NCBI GenBank assembly: GCA_003342895.1
Contig: PTFA01000318.1
Coordinates: 915,495-979,494, forward strand
Source of the DNA: Casuarius casuarius
Lineage: Eukaryota > Chordata > Aves > Casuariiformes > Casuariidae
DNA: 64,000 nucleotides
Reading direction: 5' to 3'
Part shown: positions 1 to 12,800 of the stretch, one piece after another
How positions within the stretch are numbered: the first letter of the stretch is position 1
Layout of the letters: each line of letters starts with the position of its first letter
Made by a program: the position numbers and the translations under genes
The notes under the pieces: model-generated
What the model was told of the DNA's origin: nothing
The model's input: the letters and a program-made list of their open reading frames with translations, nothing else
Database searches by the model: none

Positions 1-3000
1 AGTTTTTAAATCACATGTGAAGAACTCGTTGTCCTCGGGAGATGCTCACTGAGACCTGCCTGCCGCCTGGCCTTATGATGCAGAGCCCTCGCAGCTTCTG
101 CTCACGCGCTTTGGTATGCAGAAGTTTCAGCCCTTGCTCCCAGGGTCATCACTCCCTGCTTCCACAAGCCAGCCAGCAGTGATGCACCACGCAGAGCTCT
201 CCAGTCTTTCCCGTGCTGGGGACTGCCATGCCATGGTCTGTTACCTTGGCACATTGCAGGCAACAGCTGAGGAGATGCCAACAGCCGGCAGGGTGACCAT
301 GGGTGGGAGACATCGGGTAAAACAAAAGCCCCAGCCACGTTGCAAAGGTGTGCAAGGAACTGAGTCCCAGAGACTCAAGCTCAGCATGTGGCATTCGACC
401 TGTGTGGCTCCTCAGATAGGAGGTGCTGTGCACAGGATTACTATGGATTATCATTTCCTTGGGCCACTGATGATCTTTGGGCTTCAATTTTGAAGCTGCT
501 AACTTGAGACGCTCACCAGGCTTGAGTTTTCAGGAAGGGAGGTTTCACGATGCCTCAAAGCAACAATGACCGTTTGCAAAACATGCCTGAAACTATTGTT
601 TACACATCCTAAAATACCCAAACCAAAACTGTTTAGAGAAAGGGCTGTAGATTGCTGAGTAAGCAACATATCTTTTATGGAGACAGAACAACCTAATTCC
701 CTTTGCAGAACCCTTGCCGTGCTGTTGGAATTTACAGATTTCCATTTCTGTTTCATACATACAGAACATTAATCTCCCCACTTGGAGGCTTTCCCCCCGT
801 GCTAGGATGAGGGGGTGAAATGGCATCAGTGCCCTTGCTTTCCTCAGATCAAATCTTACAGTGGAGCAACTTTCTCTTTACTTTTCTATTTGGGTCTCTG
901 TACACATGAAGTGAGCTTTATTGTAGTTAACTTCAGTAGTCTAAAGGTGAAGCATATCATGCCTATCCTCCTTCATAGTCAATGGAGACAGAAAGAAACA
1001 TCTCCCGTGGATAATCCATCTGGATGATTTTTGATACCTCATTTTATGTCAGTTTCTCTATAGAGATGCCTTTTCCTTCACCATCTGTCTCAAAACAGCT
1101 AATTTGTGCTTGATACCTGTACAATCAGTGGGGGAACTTAGAGTGGGTGAACCACAGCCTTAGTTTCTGTAGATAATTCAATACTTTGGCTGCTACTGAA
1201 GTAAAAAAGATCACAAGGGACAGACTGGCTGTATATAGCAGCTGAGATTTAGCAATTGAAGTCTCTAATGTGAATGGTACTAGAGGCAAGATTTACTAGA
1301 ATCAGATTCTTAAAGCAATTAAGATCTGATTGTATAATGAATGAATTGGAGATCACCGCAATGCTATGAGTTTCCCACCCTCCTTTCAAGTAGCAAAGAC
1401 TTAGGATCATCTCATTTAAGCATCTGTTGCAAGTACAATTTATTGTGCTGTTGCTGGGAGGATTATGATAAGGTAACAAAGCTGCAGAGTTAATTAATTA
1501 ATGGAAGTTAGTAGTGGGTGGGGAGCACTGAGGCTACAGGGTTCTCCACACCTTCTGCAGGGCTCTCGTTACCCTGGAATGTACTAGTGGCTGCCACCAG
1601 GCAGCATCCGCTTTGATCTCCAGACAGTCGCAGGCCTGCTTACAGCCAGTGGGTGTGTTTGGCACCCTTCTGTCAGGCTCGATGGAAGGAGCAATTAAGT
1701 GCCATTTGTGTAGGAGATAGCCTCGAAACAAGAGAAGCCAACACCCCAAAATTACATGATGTGGCCTGCTCAAAGCTAGGCTGTATGGTTGGCTGAAAGG
1801 GTCTTCTCATTCAGCTTACATTCACTGGGGTGAAACGTACTCTTGCTGTTTGTATTAAGTGAACATGCTCAGGAAAAGTTTATTTTCTTCATCTTCTCCA
1901 ATGCCTGCTTATATCAGCAATGGAATAAGCCCAGATGGGTTTTAGTTTGGTTGAATGGGACTCTAGTCTGCATATCTGGTGACCAAAGGAAGGCTGAAGA
2001 ATTCTTCTGAATGAAGGCCTGCTGTGAGCCTGTATGCATTACACAGCACTGAACAGGGAACGATGGCAGGGTATTGCCCTCAGAAAGTTCACAAGCATCA
2101 CACAATCAAAGCATGATTCAAGACATTTCTCAGCAAGTTGCTACAGGCTGTTACCATCTGAATACCAAGCACATTCCAATAACTGTCTCTGAAGTACAGA
2201 GATTTCACTTCTTACTCAATATTGGTAAATATTACATCCTTCCCCTTTCCAACAGATGGGAGAAGAACTTCTTTTCCTAGCAGAGATAATAGGCCTGGGA
2301 ACCTTTGCAAGTCCTGGGATCCAGCTAAAGCCTCTATCATGAAGAGATCAACCTGTTAAAATTGTGTCTTGTTGTTTAGAAAAAAGGCAAAGCATATTTG
2401 CAATAGTTATGGCAGTCCAGTAAGGAGATATGACTTTCAGAGACACAGAGGAACCGTGGGGACTGGGTCACTACATGCACACACAAGGCTGGTTCGCACT
2501 CTCTTCTCCCTGCAAGAACAGTTCAGGTTCAAACCTGAGCTGGGCAGAGAGGAAACTGCAGAGAGGGAAATGAGCTTTGGTTCTCTGCATGGATTATTGT
2601 GCAGCGAGTCGCAGTGCAAGGAGAAAGAGGCTGTCAGGTGGGTGCACAAGGGAGGGACAACCTGCCCATGGCACGGCTGTGTCCTGACCTACACTGCCCT
2701 GCACTCTGGCTGCTGGTGGCAGGGAGCAGGATCATGAAGAGTACCCTTGCACACCTTCTTCCACCCTTAAGAAAGCAAGCTGCCTATAGCTCACATGCCA
2801 AAGTGTTTTGCAGTACAGAAACCTAACATTATTCAGTGAAGCTGCTACTCATTTATAGATGGCCTGCAACAATGTTGAATGCCACTGAAATATCTTTAGA
2901 CTAGTTTCCTAAGGAAATGAGTCTTAGCTCTTGTGCAATGTTTGCTTGTCTGTTAGTCCACCTCTAACCGGCCAAATTCAGACACGCACTGGCGATCTCA

Positions 3001-3270
3001 AGGATATGACATTCCTGTGTGTTTCCTGAATACATCCAATTGGAGAAAGTACAGAAATTCCCCCAGGGCCCCCTTTGAGCAAAAAGGCAGTCACCTCAAA
3101 GAGCCCACAAGCTTCAGCTCTGGACAGCAATCCAGAGGAAACCTGGGGTCATCTGCCCCTGGGGAGCAACTCTTTTAAATACACAACACAGGAGAGTCAG
3201 AGGTGTGAAGATAAGAAAACTGTATAGGAAAAAGCCTTTTTACAGCTCAGTCCCATCCTTGGTTCATTCT
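1..3270. other. Intergenic, no gene recognised
   Basis: Open frames up to about 125 codons occur on both strands but overlap one another and show no familiar domain, no splice-bounded conserved exon and no repeat I can name. Confidence 0.6.
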
Positions 3271-3275
3271 TGCTC

Positions 3276-3396
3276 TGTTCACAATGTTTATGTGAACAAT
3301 CTGATAAGCCTTAAGAAGCTAAATTAGTTGGCTGTTCACCTGAGCAGTTGTCAGCTCGCTGGCTGAGGGTACCTGCTGCTCAGGCAGGATAAAAGG
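3276..3396 (+). promoter_or_regulatory. Candidate regulatory cluster: inverted repeat, GATA motif, E-boxes and TATA-like box
   Basis: A perfect inverted repeat, TGTTCACA (3276-3283) and TGTGAACA (3291-3298), encloses a forkhead-like TGTTTA motif. It is followed by the GATA-factor consensus CTGATAAG (3301-3308), E-boxes CACCTG (3337-3342) and CAGTTG (3345-3350), and the TATA-like ATAAAAGG (3389-3396). All read in a 121-base stretch. No long open frame follows, so a coding promoter is unproven; an enhancer or chance is possible. Confidence 0.25.
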
Positions 3397-4555
3397 TCAG
3401 TCTGAAACTGTGATCTGGTTTAAGCCTCCTGATCTGTGTCTGCAACACAAACCAGAGAACGTCAGCAGATGACTCCCAGTCACTGTTCTTTCTGACACTA
3501 GTCCCTGTGTAACAAGGCTAAGGCAGCTCTTTAGCCGCAAAGCACAATTGAAAGTGGTTGCAAGAGCGTTCAGCTACAGCTACACATTGTAGACCACATC
3601 AAGCATATAAAAAATAAACAACCAGGACTCATAGTCTTGAAACTGCATAGAAACCTTGTTATTTTCATAAACTATGTATTAGGGACACTTTCTTATTTGC
3701 CACCTGATTTCTCAGCTGTTTGAATGTTCTCAAATCATATTCTCAGCCCTGAGGGAATGAAATCTGTTTTAAGGTAAAAACAGAGATATTCATGCCTCAT
3801 TCAGAAATCCCCACCTTCTAGGGTCTTAAAGAACACTCAAAATATTGCCAAACTTACAAGAACTGCCCATTCCTAGTGTCTAATGTATCGGAGAAGTTTC
3901 CATGGATTGTGCACAGTTTTGTGTGCTGACATATACAGTTACACTATGCAAAACATTTTGCTCCTTGGTCTAATTGGGATTTCCTGACTCCTGCAATCTG
4001 GTCACCTGCTCTTCTCAGAGAAGTGGTGGCAAATATAGCCTACAAATCCTGGGCGTCCTGGATGTACGAAGGGCAACTACAGCCTGCCCATCAAGAACTG
4101 TCTCCCTGCCTTGTAGTAAGGTGAGGTTTTGTGCTGTCTAGCCCAAGAAGTCATTTCCACTCCTGACCAAAATCCTCCTGCTCTGGAAGTAGACTGGCAG
4201 TACATTTTAATCCACGCTACTAAACCTATCTGCCTGACATACCTGAGCAGCAGTCTTCTCCCTCCTCTACCAGAGTTCCAATTATTGCCCCTAAAACAGC
4301 ATATAAGATTCAAAATAAGATGTGTAGGAAAAGCATACCCCAATTTTTCATTAAGTGTGCTGAAAGAGTACACTAAATGGGAACCCCAGCTGGTTTTGTG
4401 GAGAGGTCACCAATCCAACTGTGCTTTCTTTGGAGAACTTCTCTAGAGGAGATATATTTTCTGTATTAATGTTCTCTCTTTTCTCCTTCTCCCCCTAATT
4501 TATGAATAGCAGAAGGCAACAGTATCCCAGCTATGTGTTTGGTGGGTGTATAAGA

Positions 4556-4627
4556 ATGACTCATTAGCCTAATGGAGAGTTATCTGGGCAATAAATGCAT
4601 GAATAAGAATATGTGACAGTGAGTCAC
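4556..4627. promoter_or_regulatory. Candidate regulatory element with two AP-1 consensus sites
   Basis: ATGACTCAT at 4556-4564 is a full palindromic AP-1 site, and TGAGTCA at 4620-4626 is a second one. The second lies inside an inverted repeat GTGAC-N5-GTCAC (4613-4627). Between them lies AT-rich sequence with octamer-like ATGCATGAAT. This suggests, but does not show, an enhancer. Confidence 0.25.
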
Positions 4628-4640
4628 CATTTGAATGTAT

Positions 4641-7600
4641 GTGTGTCCCTGGGTGGGACAGATGCAGCTACCATTTCGTTTAGGGCTCAGTGTAGGGTAG
4701 AGTTCGAGAGAGGTCAGGGAAGGTAGGATGCTTTTTTTATAGCTTAACTAGAGACCCTTGTAAGATATACTGCTCAGCTCCCCTCTATTCACTTCACTAG
4801 CAGCATCACCCAAACAAGATCTGTCTCGCTGGATGGAGTACATCCGCTACTTAGATTTCCCCTGCGGGAGCTATCTGTGGGGTCTCAAAAAGAAAGCCCA
4901 GTCTTCTCCAAAGCATGTCCAGAACCGTAACCACTTCTGAGCATCAGACAGGCTGATTTGGTGCATGCTCTGCAGAAGTACTGAACAGCCAAATGATTCT
5001 GCACCAGCCCTGCACGTTACTGCACTCGGATCACCTTAGACTGAACAGCAAATCCACGCTGGCGTGCACGAAGCTGCAGGCTAGAGACAGCAGTCTGCAG
5101 CGCAGCACGAATGCAGGCCAGCCTGTGCACAGCTCCAGGCTGGGGAGGGGGCCATTGCACCCTCACACCCTGGCAGACCCTCCAATTTGTTCCTCACCCC
5201 CATTGCGCTTGTGCTGCAGGTGGTGAGCCTGTGGCAAACTTCTCCCTTCTGCTCTGCCAAGGGTCCCCCTACTCCCTTCAACCCCACTGGCAGTCTCCCA
5301 AGGGAGGTGTGAATACAGAGGCCTCCCAGTCCTTCCCCCTGTGTGCAGCAACCCAGCCATTAGCCCTTCTACTGCCCCAGCCGTGCCAGGGAGCAACAGT
5401 GGGAAAGTTTGGGAGCCTGGGGGAGGAAGGGGGGCAGGGTGCTGGAATGATCAGGCCCTCCTGCTCCTCATTAGGCTCTGATGAGAGCCACCTGTGTGCT
5501 CAGCCCCCACAGGCCAGAGCTGGCCCTAGTGCCCTGCTCATCTGCAAGGGCAGAGGCTTTTGGGGAGTTTGTGTTGCAGCAGAGCCAGCTACCTGGAGGC
5601 AGCCCTGAGGAGCTGGAGTGTCAGCTTGGTTGGAGATGGGTGGCAAGGTTTCACTCCAGTTTGTGCTCAAGAAGTGTTGAAGCTATCCCCATTTCTGAGG
5701 TGGAAAAGGACTGCAAGATCAAGGCCAGGTCAGTGGCTGAGAAGGGAAGGGGAACACAGAGAGAGCAAGCGTGTATTGAGCAGAGAAAGAAGAGCACTTT
5801 TCCTTGTGGAAGTTACTTGGGGCCTAACCCAATGGTTGCTGACTGCAAAGGTAGCCTCTGCCCTGAACATCCAAACCAATCTCCGTAGCACAAGAGAAAA
5901 AGAGTGTGGGTCCTGCTCTCCCCATTGCAGGCATCCCCAGCTGAGTAGTGGGGACCCCAAATACTCGGTCCTTGAGAGAGGATGATGGACTTCATCTTCC
6001 TTCATACAAGCAGCTGCTGAAGAGTGTTTGGAGGGACTATGCTTTATTCCTCACTATGTGAGGCCTCTCTGCTGGGTCATCAGATAGTCACAAATGATGT
6101 GAGACCACCGTAATCCTCTCCCTCTTCTTCAGTGCACAGCAGTTTGGCTAATGTTTGCTGGTCATCTGGAGTGTACAGTAACAGCTGTGTGACACAAGAG
6201 GGAAGATGAACTGATACCAATGCTTGCAACTGGACTTACTGCTCCAAGGCAAAGGAGCTATGCTTATCAAAGCAGGTCCCTTCAGATCACACGGTCTGCT
6301 CTGCAGACTGGCCAAAGTCAGTGTAACTCAGCATTTGCCCTTCGTCATGCTGTTTTTGATGAAACATGGCAAGACTGCTTAAAAGAAAGTATTTTGAAGT
6401 GACAGCTGGTACCTTCCTGTGAACTGAGGTAAGTCTGCCACAAGGCAAGTGCAAGCTCATACAGCTCTCAAATCCACTGTGTTCAACCTTGCCCCATGTC
6501 CACGTCCTCCCTCATGTGTTGGCCAGTTTCTGGAATATTCCAGCTTGGCCTAAGGCACTGTTTTTCTTCCTTGTTTGAGGAAAAGGAGCCAAACCGCTGT
6601 TGCTCACTTGTCACGCTGGTTGCATGAGTGGCAAAGCCTGATGTGAGGCAGAGAGTTGTGGTGTTTTGGTGTTGCCAGAAGCCTGTTGGGGCATGCGGCT
6701 CTGCCGACGCTGGCAGGCAGCTTTGGGTGTGCCCGTGCAGGGTGGACGCTGTGCCCCTCCTGGCTGTGGCCAAAGACTTGGTATGCAGGCCCATCACAAA
6801 GGGAAGGACGTGCGTGCGCCCTGAAGTCCTGGGAAGGGATCTTCCTGGGGGGCTTATAGCTGATGTTTAGGTTCAGAAGGAGCTTTTGTGGCTCATCTTG
6901 GGCAGGTGTTAGCTCTACATCACAGCCTAGGACTTCTGAAGTGACCTGCAGTTTTGATGCCTGTCACGAGGAGGAAGTTTGAGGAGGAGGGTTGTGTGTG
7001 CCTTCTGGGATACCTCAATCTAAGTGCTCAGCAGTCACGAGATCCTAAGTCACTGGTTGCTTTTTAAAGCTCTGGCCTGGAATTTCTGATAGATGATAGG
7101 TGTCAGAAAGTGAAGTTACTGTGGTAATCAGGTGAATCCTCCCAGTATGTGAGGGAGTTACAAAACCTGGTAGGCACCATTACACAACAAACAATTGCAG
7201 CTGGTATTGGGAGAAGAGTCTCCACCCTGAGGTATGGTCTATACCTCTGCTCTGCTCATGTTATTTCAGGGGCTGAACTGGATTTGCAGGTGCTGGTAAA
7301 GTTGGTTTATGCTAGGCGGTACAGGGGACACAGGCTGCAGCTGGCTTTGGAGAGTGCGTGGGCCTTCTGATACCCACGGAAAGAGGGCAGCTAGACCTGG
7401 AGGTGCAAGTGTGGATATAGGACTACACTTCTGTGTGGTTACGTGGTGTTTCTTGCCTCAAGCTTAGAGGTGACTTGTGTAAACTCATGTGTGGCCCATA
7501 CCAGTTCAGCTAGGGTGCCATCTACACTAGTGTCATTAGTCCAGAATTGCTGTGCTCCCCACACTAACCCTCTTTCTTTACGGAGATCCTCTCCATCATT

Positions 7601-8660
7601 TTCGTCGGTGCAGTCACATCCTCTTAGAGGATCATTTTCCCCCAACAAGCTGACCCCAAACCCCTGGCTTTCCTCAGTCTCATTCTGGTGTGCTCCCAAG
7701 TAGGGAGCAAGCAGGCAGCACAATGCACATGTAACTCCAAACAAGAGTGATGTGGCTCATGTCCCCAGGGCCAGCCAAATTCCCAGCCTTCAAATTCCCA
7801 CTCAGGGCAACAGGACAAACGAGCAGTACTAACATGACAGAGCTGCTAGGTGTTGATGTTGAGGAGCTGGGGGAGTTCACAGAGGAATAACAACAAACAG
7901 TACCAGTGACAAATACCTTCTTCCTCTAACAACTGTGCAAAAGCTAATGGACAATCAGCCCAAAGTGCCGCATGCATGTTAGGACTTTGTATGGCCTGAT
8001 GATAATAGGGTATAGAAGTCTACAGGGCATACTGTTCACCCCTCTTAGCTACTTTTTCTCTCTGGAGTGGTTACTCTCCTAGGGGAGAACTGCCAAGGGT
8101 ATTTAGTAAGGAAATGGCTGAATAAACATATCTTGTTGGAGCAAATATCTTCAATCAAACCACATGACAACAGCTCTTGTACCTTGATAGGCAAAGCATA
8201 TGAACTCACAGGAGGAAGTGATATGGCTACTAAGGCATCAAATCTTTCCTTTTGCTAACCTCAGAAGTCTTCCCTGCTATCCTCAAAAGTCAGACACACT
8301 CTACCAGTGCTGTCCTGGAACCCACTGCCTGCGTGCTCCCTGCTGATGGGCACTGCGAGCTGGCTGGACACTCAGGGCGCTGCCTCTCCCAGGGGGAAGC
8401 TGAACTGATCTTATGCAGTCCCATGGTTCAAAAGCAGGGAAATTCAGGAGTACCCATGAACCAAAGCTACAAACCACGTATCAAAATTTAGGTCAGCATT
8501 TACACACACCAACTCGATGTGTGTTAACTGTGGTGTTTAGTGTAAATAAGAATAATGAGTAAACATCAAATACTGTCTGTCTGATTTTCTTCTCCAAGGC
8601 CACATCTATGCTACATCCAGTGAGGGCAGTGAGCACTTCTATTTAGATGACTTCATATGT
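4641..8660. other. Intergenic, G+C-richer around 5000-5950
   Basis: The stretch 5000-5950 has few stops in several frames, giving overlapping open frames up to 165 codons on both strands. None has a recognisable motif, and the low stop density follows from base composition. The rest holds nothing I can identify. Confidence 0.55.
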
Positions 8661-8669
8661 ATTTTAGAC

Positions 8670-8760
8670 TTTATGTCACAGGAGGGACTGGAAGATAATT
8701 CCTAGCTCATCAAGTCCAGCTCCTGGCATGGCAAACAAACTCCTTATATAACCCTGTTAA
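8670..8760 (-). mobile_element. Probable old, diverged CR1 relic
   Basis: The stretch GGAGGGACTGGAAGATAATT followed by CATCAAGTCCAGCTCCTGGC resembles the CR1 3' region (GGGACCTC…CATCTAGTCCAGC…CTGC) with many changes. Orientation is the same as the fragment at 55608. The element may continue to about 8840. The call rests on pattern similarity only. Confidence 0.45.
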
Positions 8761-9536
8761 TTCATTTAACATGCTCCAGTTTAAGCTCACTTAGATATCC
8801 TGTCCCAGCTTCTCTTACTGAAAGGCTGCGACAGAACATCAGCAATACATCCTTGGTGAGTGTCTGCACACTACTAAATCTCCATTCAACTGGTTTTAGG
8901 TAAAAGTTTAGAATTAAACACGTTCTACACCCACACTGCTGATTTGTTGTGGAAACACTCAGAAACACTTCATTAAATAGGCATAGATTTAGACTTGTAC
9001 TTACGGGATTTGAGGCATCTGAGCTTAAGAGTTTAGGAATCCCTTCCAAAAACAGAATGGGCCAAAACAGCATGCAAAATTTTACATGAGTAATTATCAG
9101 AGACTCAAACCTATTTCTTCATTCTGCTTTTTGTATTAGCCTTGTATCTAAAGGGGAAGTATTCATAGTAAAAATGCAAATATTTCATTTTTACAAAGCC
9201 AGTGCTCAGTGGAGGTGGAACACTAATATCTTTTCCAGTGTTTTCCATATTCTAGTGCTGTAAATAACACTCTGGATGAAGGCAGCCCCTGACAGGAAGC
9301 TCAAAAGTAACTATCAGTTCATTTTAAAATAAGTTTTCCATTGTTCCTAGAGTTTTATTGCTTAAAAAATTGTAAATGTGGCACTGATTTAGTGTCACAT
9401 CTCTAGGTTTGCTTTTTCTAGCTATTTATGTCTCTCTTCTGTGATGCACCCCAGTCCTTGTTTGTTGGCAAATCATGAGGAGACTGTCTATAAAAGGTGC
9501 TTCGTTCATGAAAAAGAAAAGGGACACGAAGTGCAC

Positions 9537-9552
9537 TTTTTTTTTTTTTTTT
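9537..9552 (+). repeat. Poly(T) tract, 16 bases
   Basis: Sixteen T lie between GTGCAC and AATTTAAGG in an AT-rich stretch. Confidence 0.9.
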
Positions 9553-9804
9553 AATTTAAGGTGGTTTCCTTTTTTGACTTGCCTTCATGTATCACAACAA
9601 ATGTTGTGGTTTGTCACTGAAGTATCTTGTTCTTTCTTACTGCTCACAGGAATGGTGATAATATCAGCAGATTGCTAGGGAACAATGTAATTTGATGTCT
9701 GCCACTGGGTCGGTGTTGCGTGCGCTGTAGCTCCCCTGAAATCAATGCAGAAATTCTACTCACCTCCGTAAGAATGGGACCAGTATTACTAAAGATACCT
9801 TTTT

Positions 9805-9840
9805 AAAAAAAAGGGAAAAAAAAGAAAAAAAAAAGAAAGA
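9805..9840 (+). repeat. A-rich low-complexity run
   Basis: Runs of A interrupted by GGG and single G bases, ending AGAAAGA. Simple sequence with no element recognised. Confidence 0.85.
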
Positions 9841-12800
9841 CTAAGAGCAGGAGCCAAGAGCATTTAATGCGAAAGTACAGGCAGTACATGGGCAAATTAT
9901 TTGTTTGTGCACACAACTGCAAATTAGACATGTGATGGTTGTGGTAATTACAGATTCAAATCCATTTTCCATTAAAGCGGGCATCTGCCACTTGACTTAA
10001 GACTTTCAGCATGATCCAACATGTGTCCAGCAGACAGAGTCCAATCCACAGTCTCAATTCATGCATTTCTCTGCCTTTTCTTACCTGCGATGGAGAAGCC
10101 AGGATTAAAGTGTTAGGGCAGTATGTGTCTTCCAAACAGCTCAATAACTTCTCTGGCACTTAAAAACAGCAGCGCGTACGGCCAAAAGCTATTAGCACTG
10201 CCCTTGTGGGAAAAAGCATAGGCTCTTGGAAGGGGAGCTTGGTACGGTGGGGAGCACCCACAGTCTGCTCATGTCCATTTGGAGGAGAAAAAGGGGCCGG
10301 GAAGACTGAGGAACGTGCTGCCATCCTGGCTGTGATCTGACATCTCTCTTTGGGAGCTGACTTCTGCTGCCAGGCAATCTAAGCTCCGCACAGCCCAACA
10401 GCACATTTGCTCTAAGACAGGAGGGAAAGAAGGGGAGGCCGCTGCTTGTAGAGGGAGCGTGTCCCAAAAGCAGGCACGTGCTTTTGTGACCTGACCCCGG
10501 TTACTGTTGTTGCTCCTCTGGGCGTTGGTAGGCCCATCTCCGATGAGCTTGGTGGGCCTGCGCCAGTCCTGGAGTTGTTTATGTAAAACAAAAATCAGGG
10601 CCTAAGCCTGAGAATCAGGGCCCTTTCCAGATGGAAGAAAAGAAAGAACTCGGCTCCCAATGCTACACCCTTCCTTTCCAACCTCTCCCCTAAATCCAGG
10701 TTACCCAATTCCAATATGATTTATCTCACAGCTCCACTTTGAAATCCTTTCCTCCTGTCACCCTTGTCTGCCCTTCACTATTTCTCAACCACTGTCACAT
10801 GCCTTGGATCGCATGACATAGTCGGTTGAGACTTTGGACTCAATTTACATATATAAACAAATAAAAAGATACACACCTGCAGTTGCTTTGGCAAGCTGGC
10901 AACTGCCTAAGTATTAGCTACATTCCTGGATCATGACATTTAGCAGAGCAATTGATGTGACTTACACAGGCTGCTGCTCACTGATAACTATTGGCAACAA
11001 CCAGTACCTTTGCCCCCCTTGGCCTTCCTCCCACGAACATCAGGTACAGCAAGATGAAGGCCCAAAGCAGCAAATCAAGCCAGCTCTGGTCCTTTTTGTG
11101 CACCTTGCATCTGCTCCAGCATGTGGTCCAGGAAATTCAGCCACTACTGCAGGAGTGGCTGGGAATCTCTGTGCGGGAATCGGGATGCAACTGTATCAGC
11201 TGTCATGCACACAAGTAGCAAAGACTGAAGCCTTTTCCTGAAGCCTCGCTGTCTTTACCCAATAGTTTGCAATAGGAAGGCAGAACTGGAAGTATGGATG
11301 AGGGAACAGAAATGTTAGTGCCAAACCTTCCTTTAAATCATTAGCAAACCTCTCTTTGCTTTCTGCATATGGGCAAAATCCTCAGCCCTATTGTCTGTAC
11401 AATCTGAGCCAGGTAGCAGTTGTGGCCCTGGGTACCCCCTTGACCCTACCACATAAGTTGTTCCAGTCTTTTCATCTCCACTCTAAATTTGTATACAGCA
11501 TGGCAAAAATGTATCGCTACCAAGTGTCCTGACATTTAAGGTTTTTAGGTTTTCTGTACTAATGTCAAGGCTTGTCTCCTCTCTTCAAAATTTTGACACA
11601 CAGTTCCAGACACTACAGACCCTGAATGAATGTGCCTCAGAGGCAAACAAAAATCTATGGATAGTTATTGCACTGACAAAATCCAGAAATTTCTGTCTGT
11701 GAGACATTTAGGGCAAGGAAATATGCAGGTAAAGCCCTGTTCAGTTTCAAGGAAACAGTTAAGTGCTCAGCATTTTCTGATGAGGGATTTTAAGTAAGTT
11801 GGACATGTGGGGAACTGATGTTACTAAATGATTAAACATGTTTTTAACATTTAACATTTCTTGGCATTGTGTGAAGTACATTGGTAGCTCCAGTGCCAGG
11901 AATGAGAGTGCCCACGTTTTAATCAGGCATGTGTTTAAACACTTGACTCAATTCAAACTCCAGGGCAGCGCAAGCTTCATTAATAATAATGCAGTGTTTC
12001 ACCACAGGATACTCTTAATTGTCCCTCATCAGGAAGATGTGATCCCAGGGACAGAAAGATTAAGCTTTTAAGAGGACCAAATGATAACATTCAGAGCTCT
12101 ACCCTAAGTGATAATGAATTGCCCATTCATCCTGCAGACTGATGCTAGCAACCAAAACACATGCATGTTGGGCAGCTGGTTTTGAGGACTGACTTTCCCC
12201 TGGATTACAGCAAATCGGTGGATAGCAACCTATCATGGTTTAAGGAGTCATAGTACATCATGATACTTTGCTATTCCAGTTCAGTTTTCATAAGACCCTA
12301 GGGAGATTCGCAACCCAGTAATTAAGCCTCTCTACTCTATTGAGAAATAAGCATGCAGGAGCAACAGACTGTCTCAGCATAAGCAATGAAAAATCTAGGT
12401 GATTGATGGGATTTGGGAAATCCTGTGCATAGGTGGCATCTCTCCCTAGTCCCAGGCAGCAACTCTTAATTCTGTCCAACGTGGGTCTCCTTGCCAAGGG
12501 GTAACTGCGACAAAGGTACTGGCTATAAATACATCTTGCTATGCTTTGGAATTAAAACAACAAATGGAAGAAATTAAGATCCCAAAGAGAGATCAAGACT
12601 CTCTCAGGAACATCTGAGGGATGCTTTCTAAGTCAGCATTCATCCTCTAACCACCCCGGCTTTCTCTCTGCACTCTGCTGCTTGTGACTCAAATGCCTTT
12701 ATCTAAGACCCTTGCAGGAACGATATCTCGAGCCAGTGTGCAGCCTTTCTTTGTTTCTCACTTCTAGAAAACTGATCCCTGCCTTATTTCCTCCAGCCTG

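Noticed and set aside
5111..5608. Open frame of 165 codons on the plus strand
   Set aside because: Overlaps other open frames on both strands in a G+C-rich patch; no domain, no splice context and no familiar protein.
7439..7744. Minus-strand frame starting with a hydrophobic, signal-peptide-like stretch
   Set aside because: The hydrophobic start is short and the rest matches nothing; no TATA, splice or conservation evidence.
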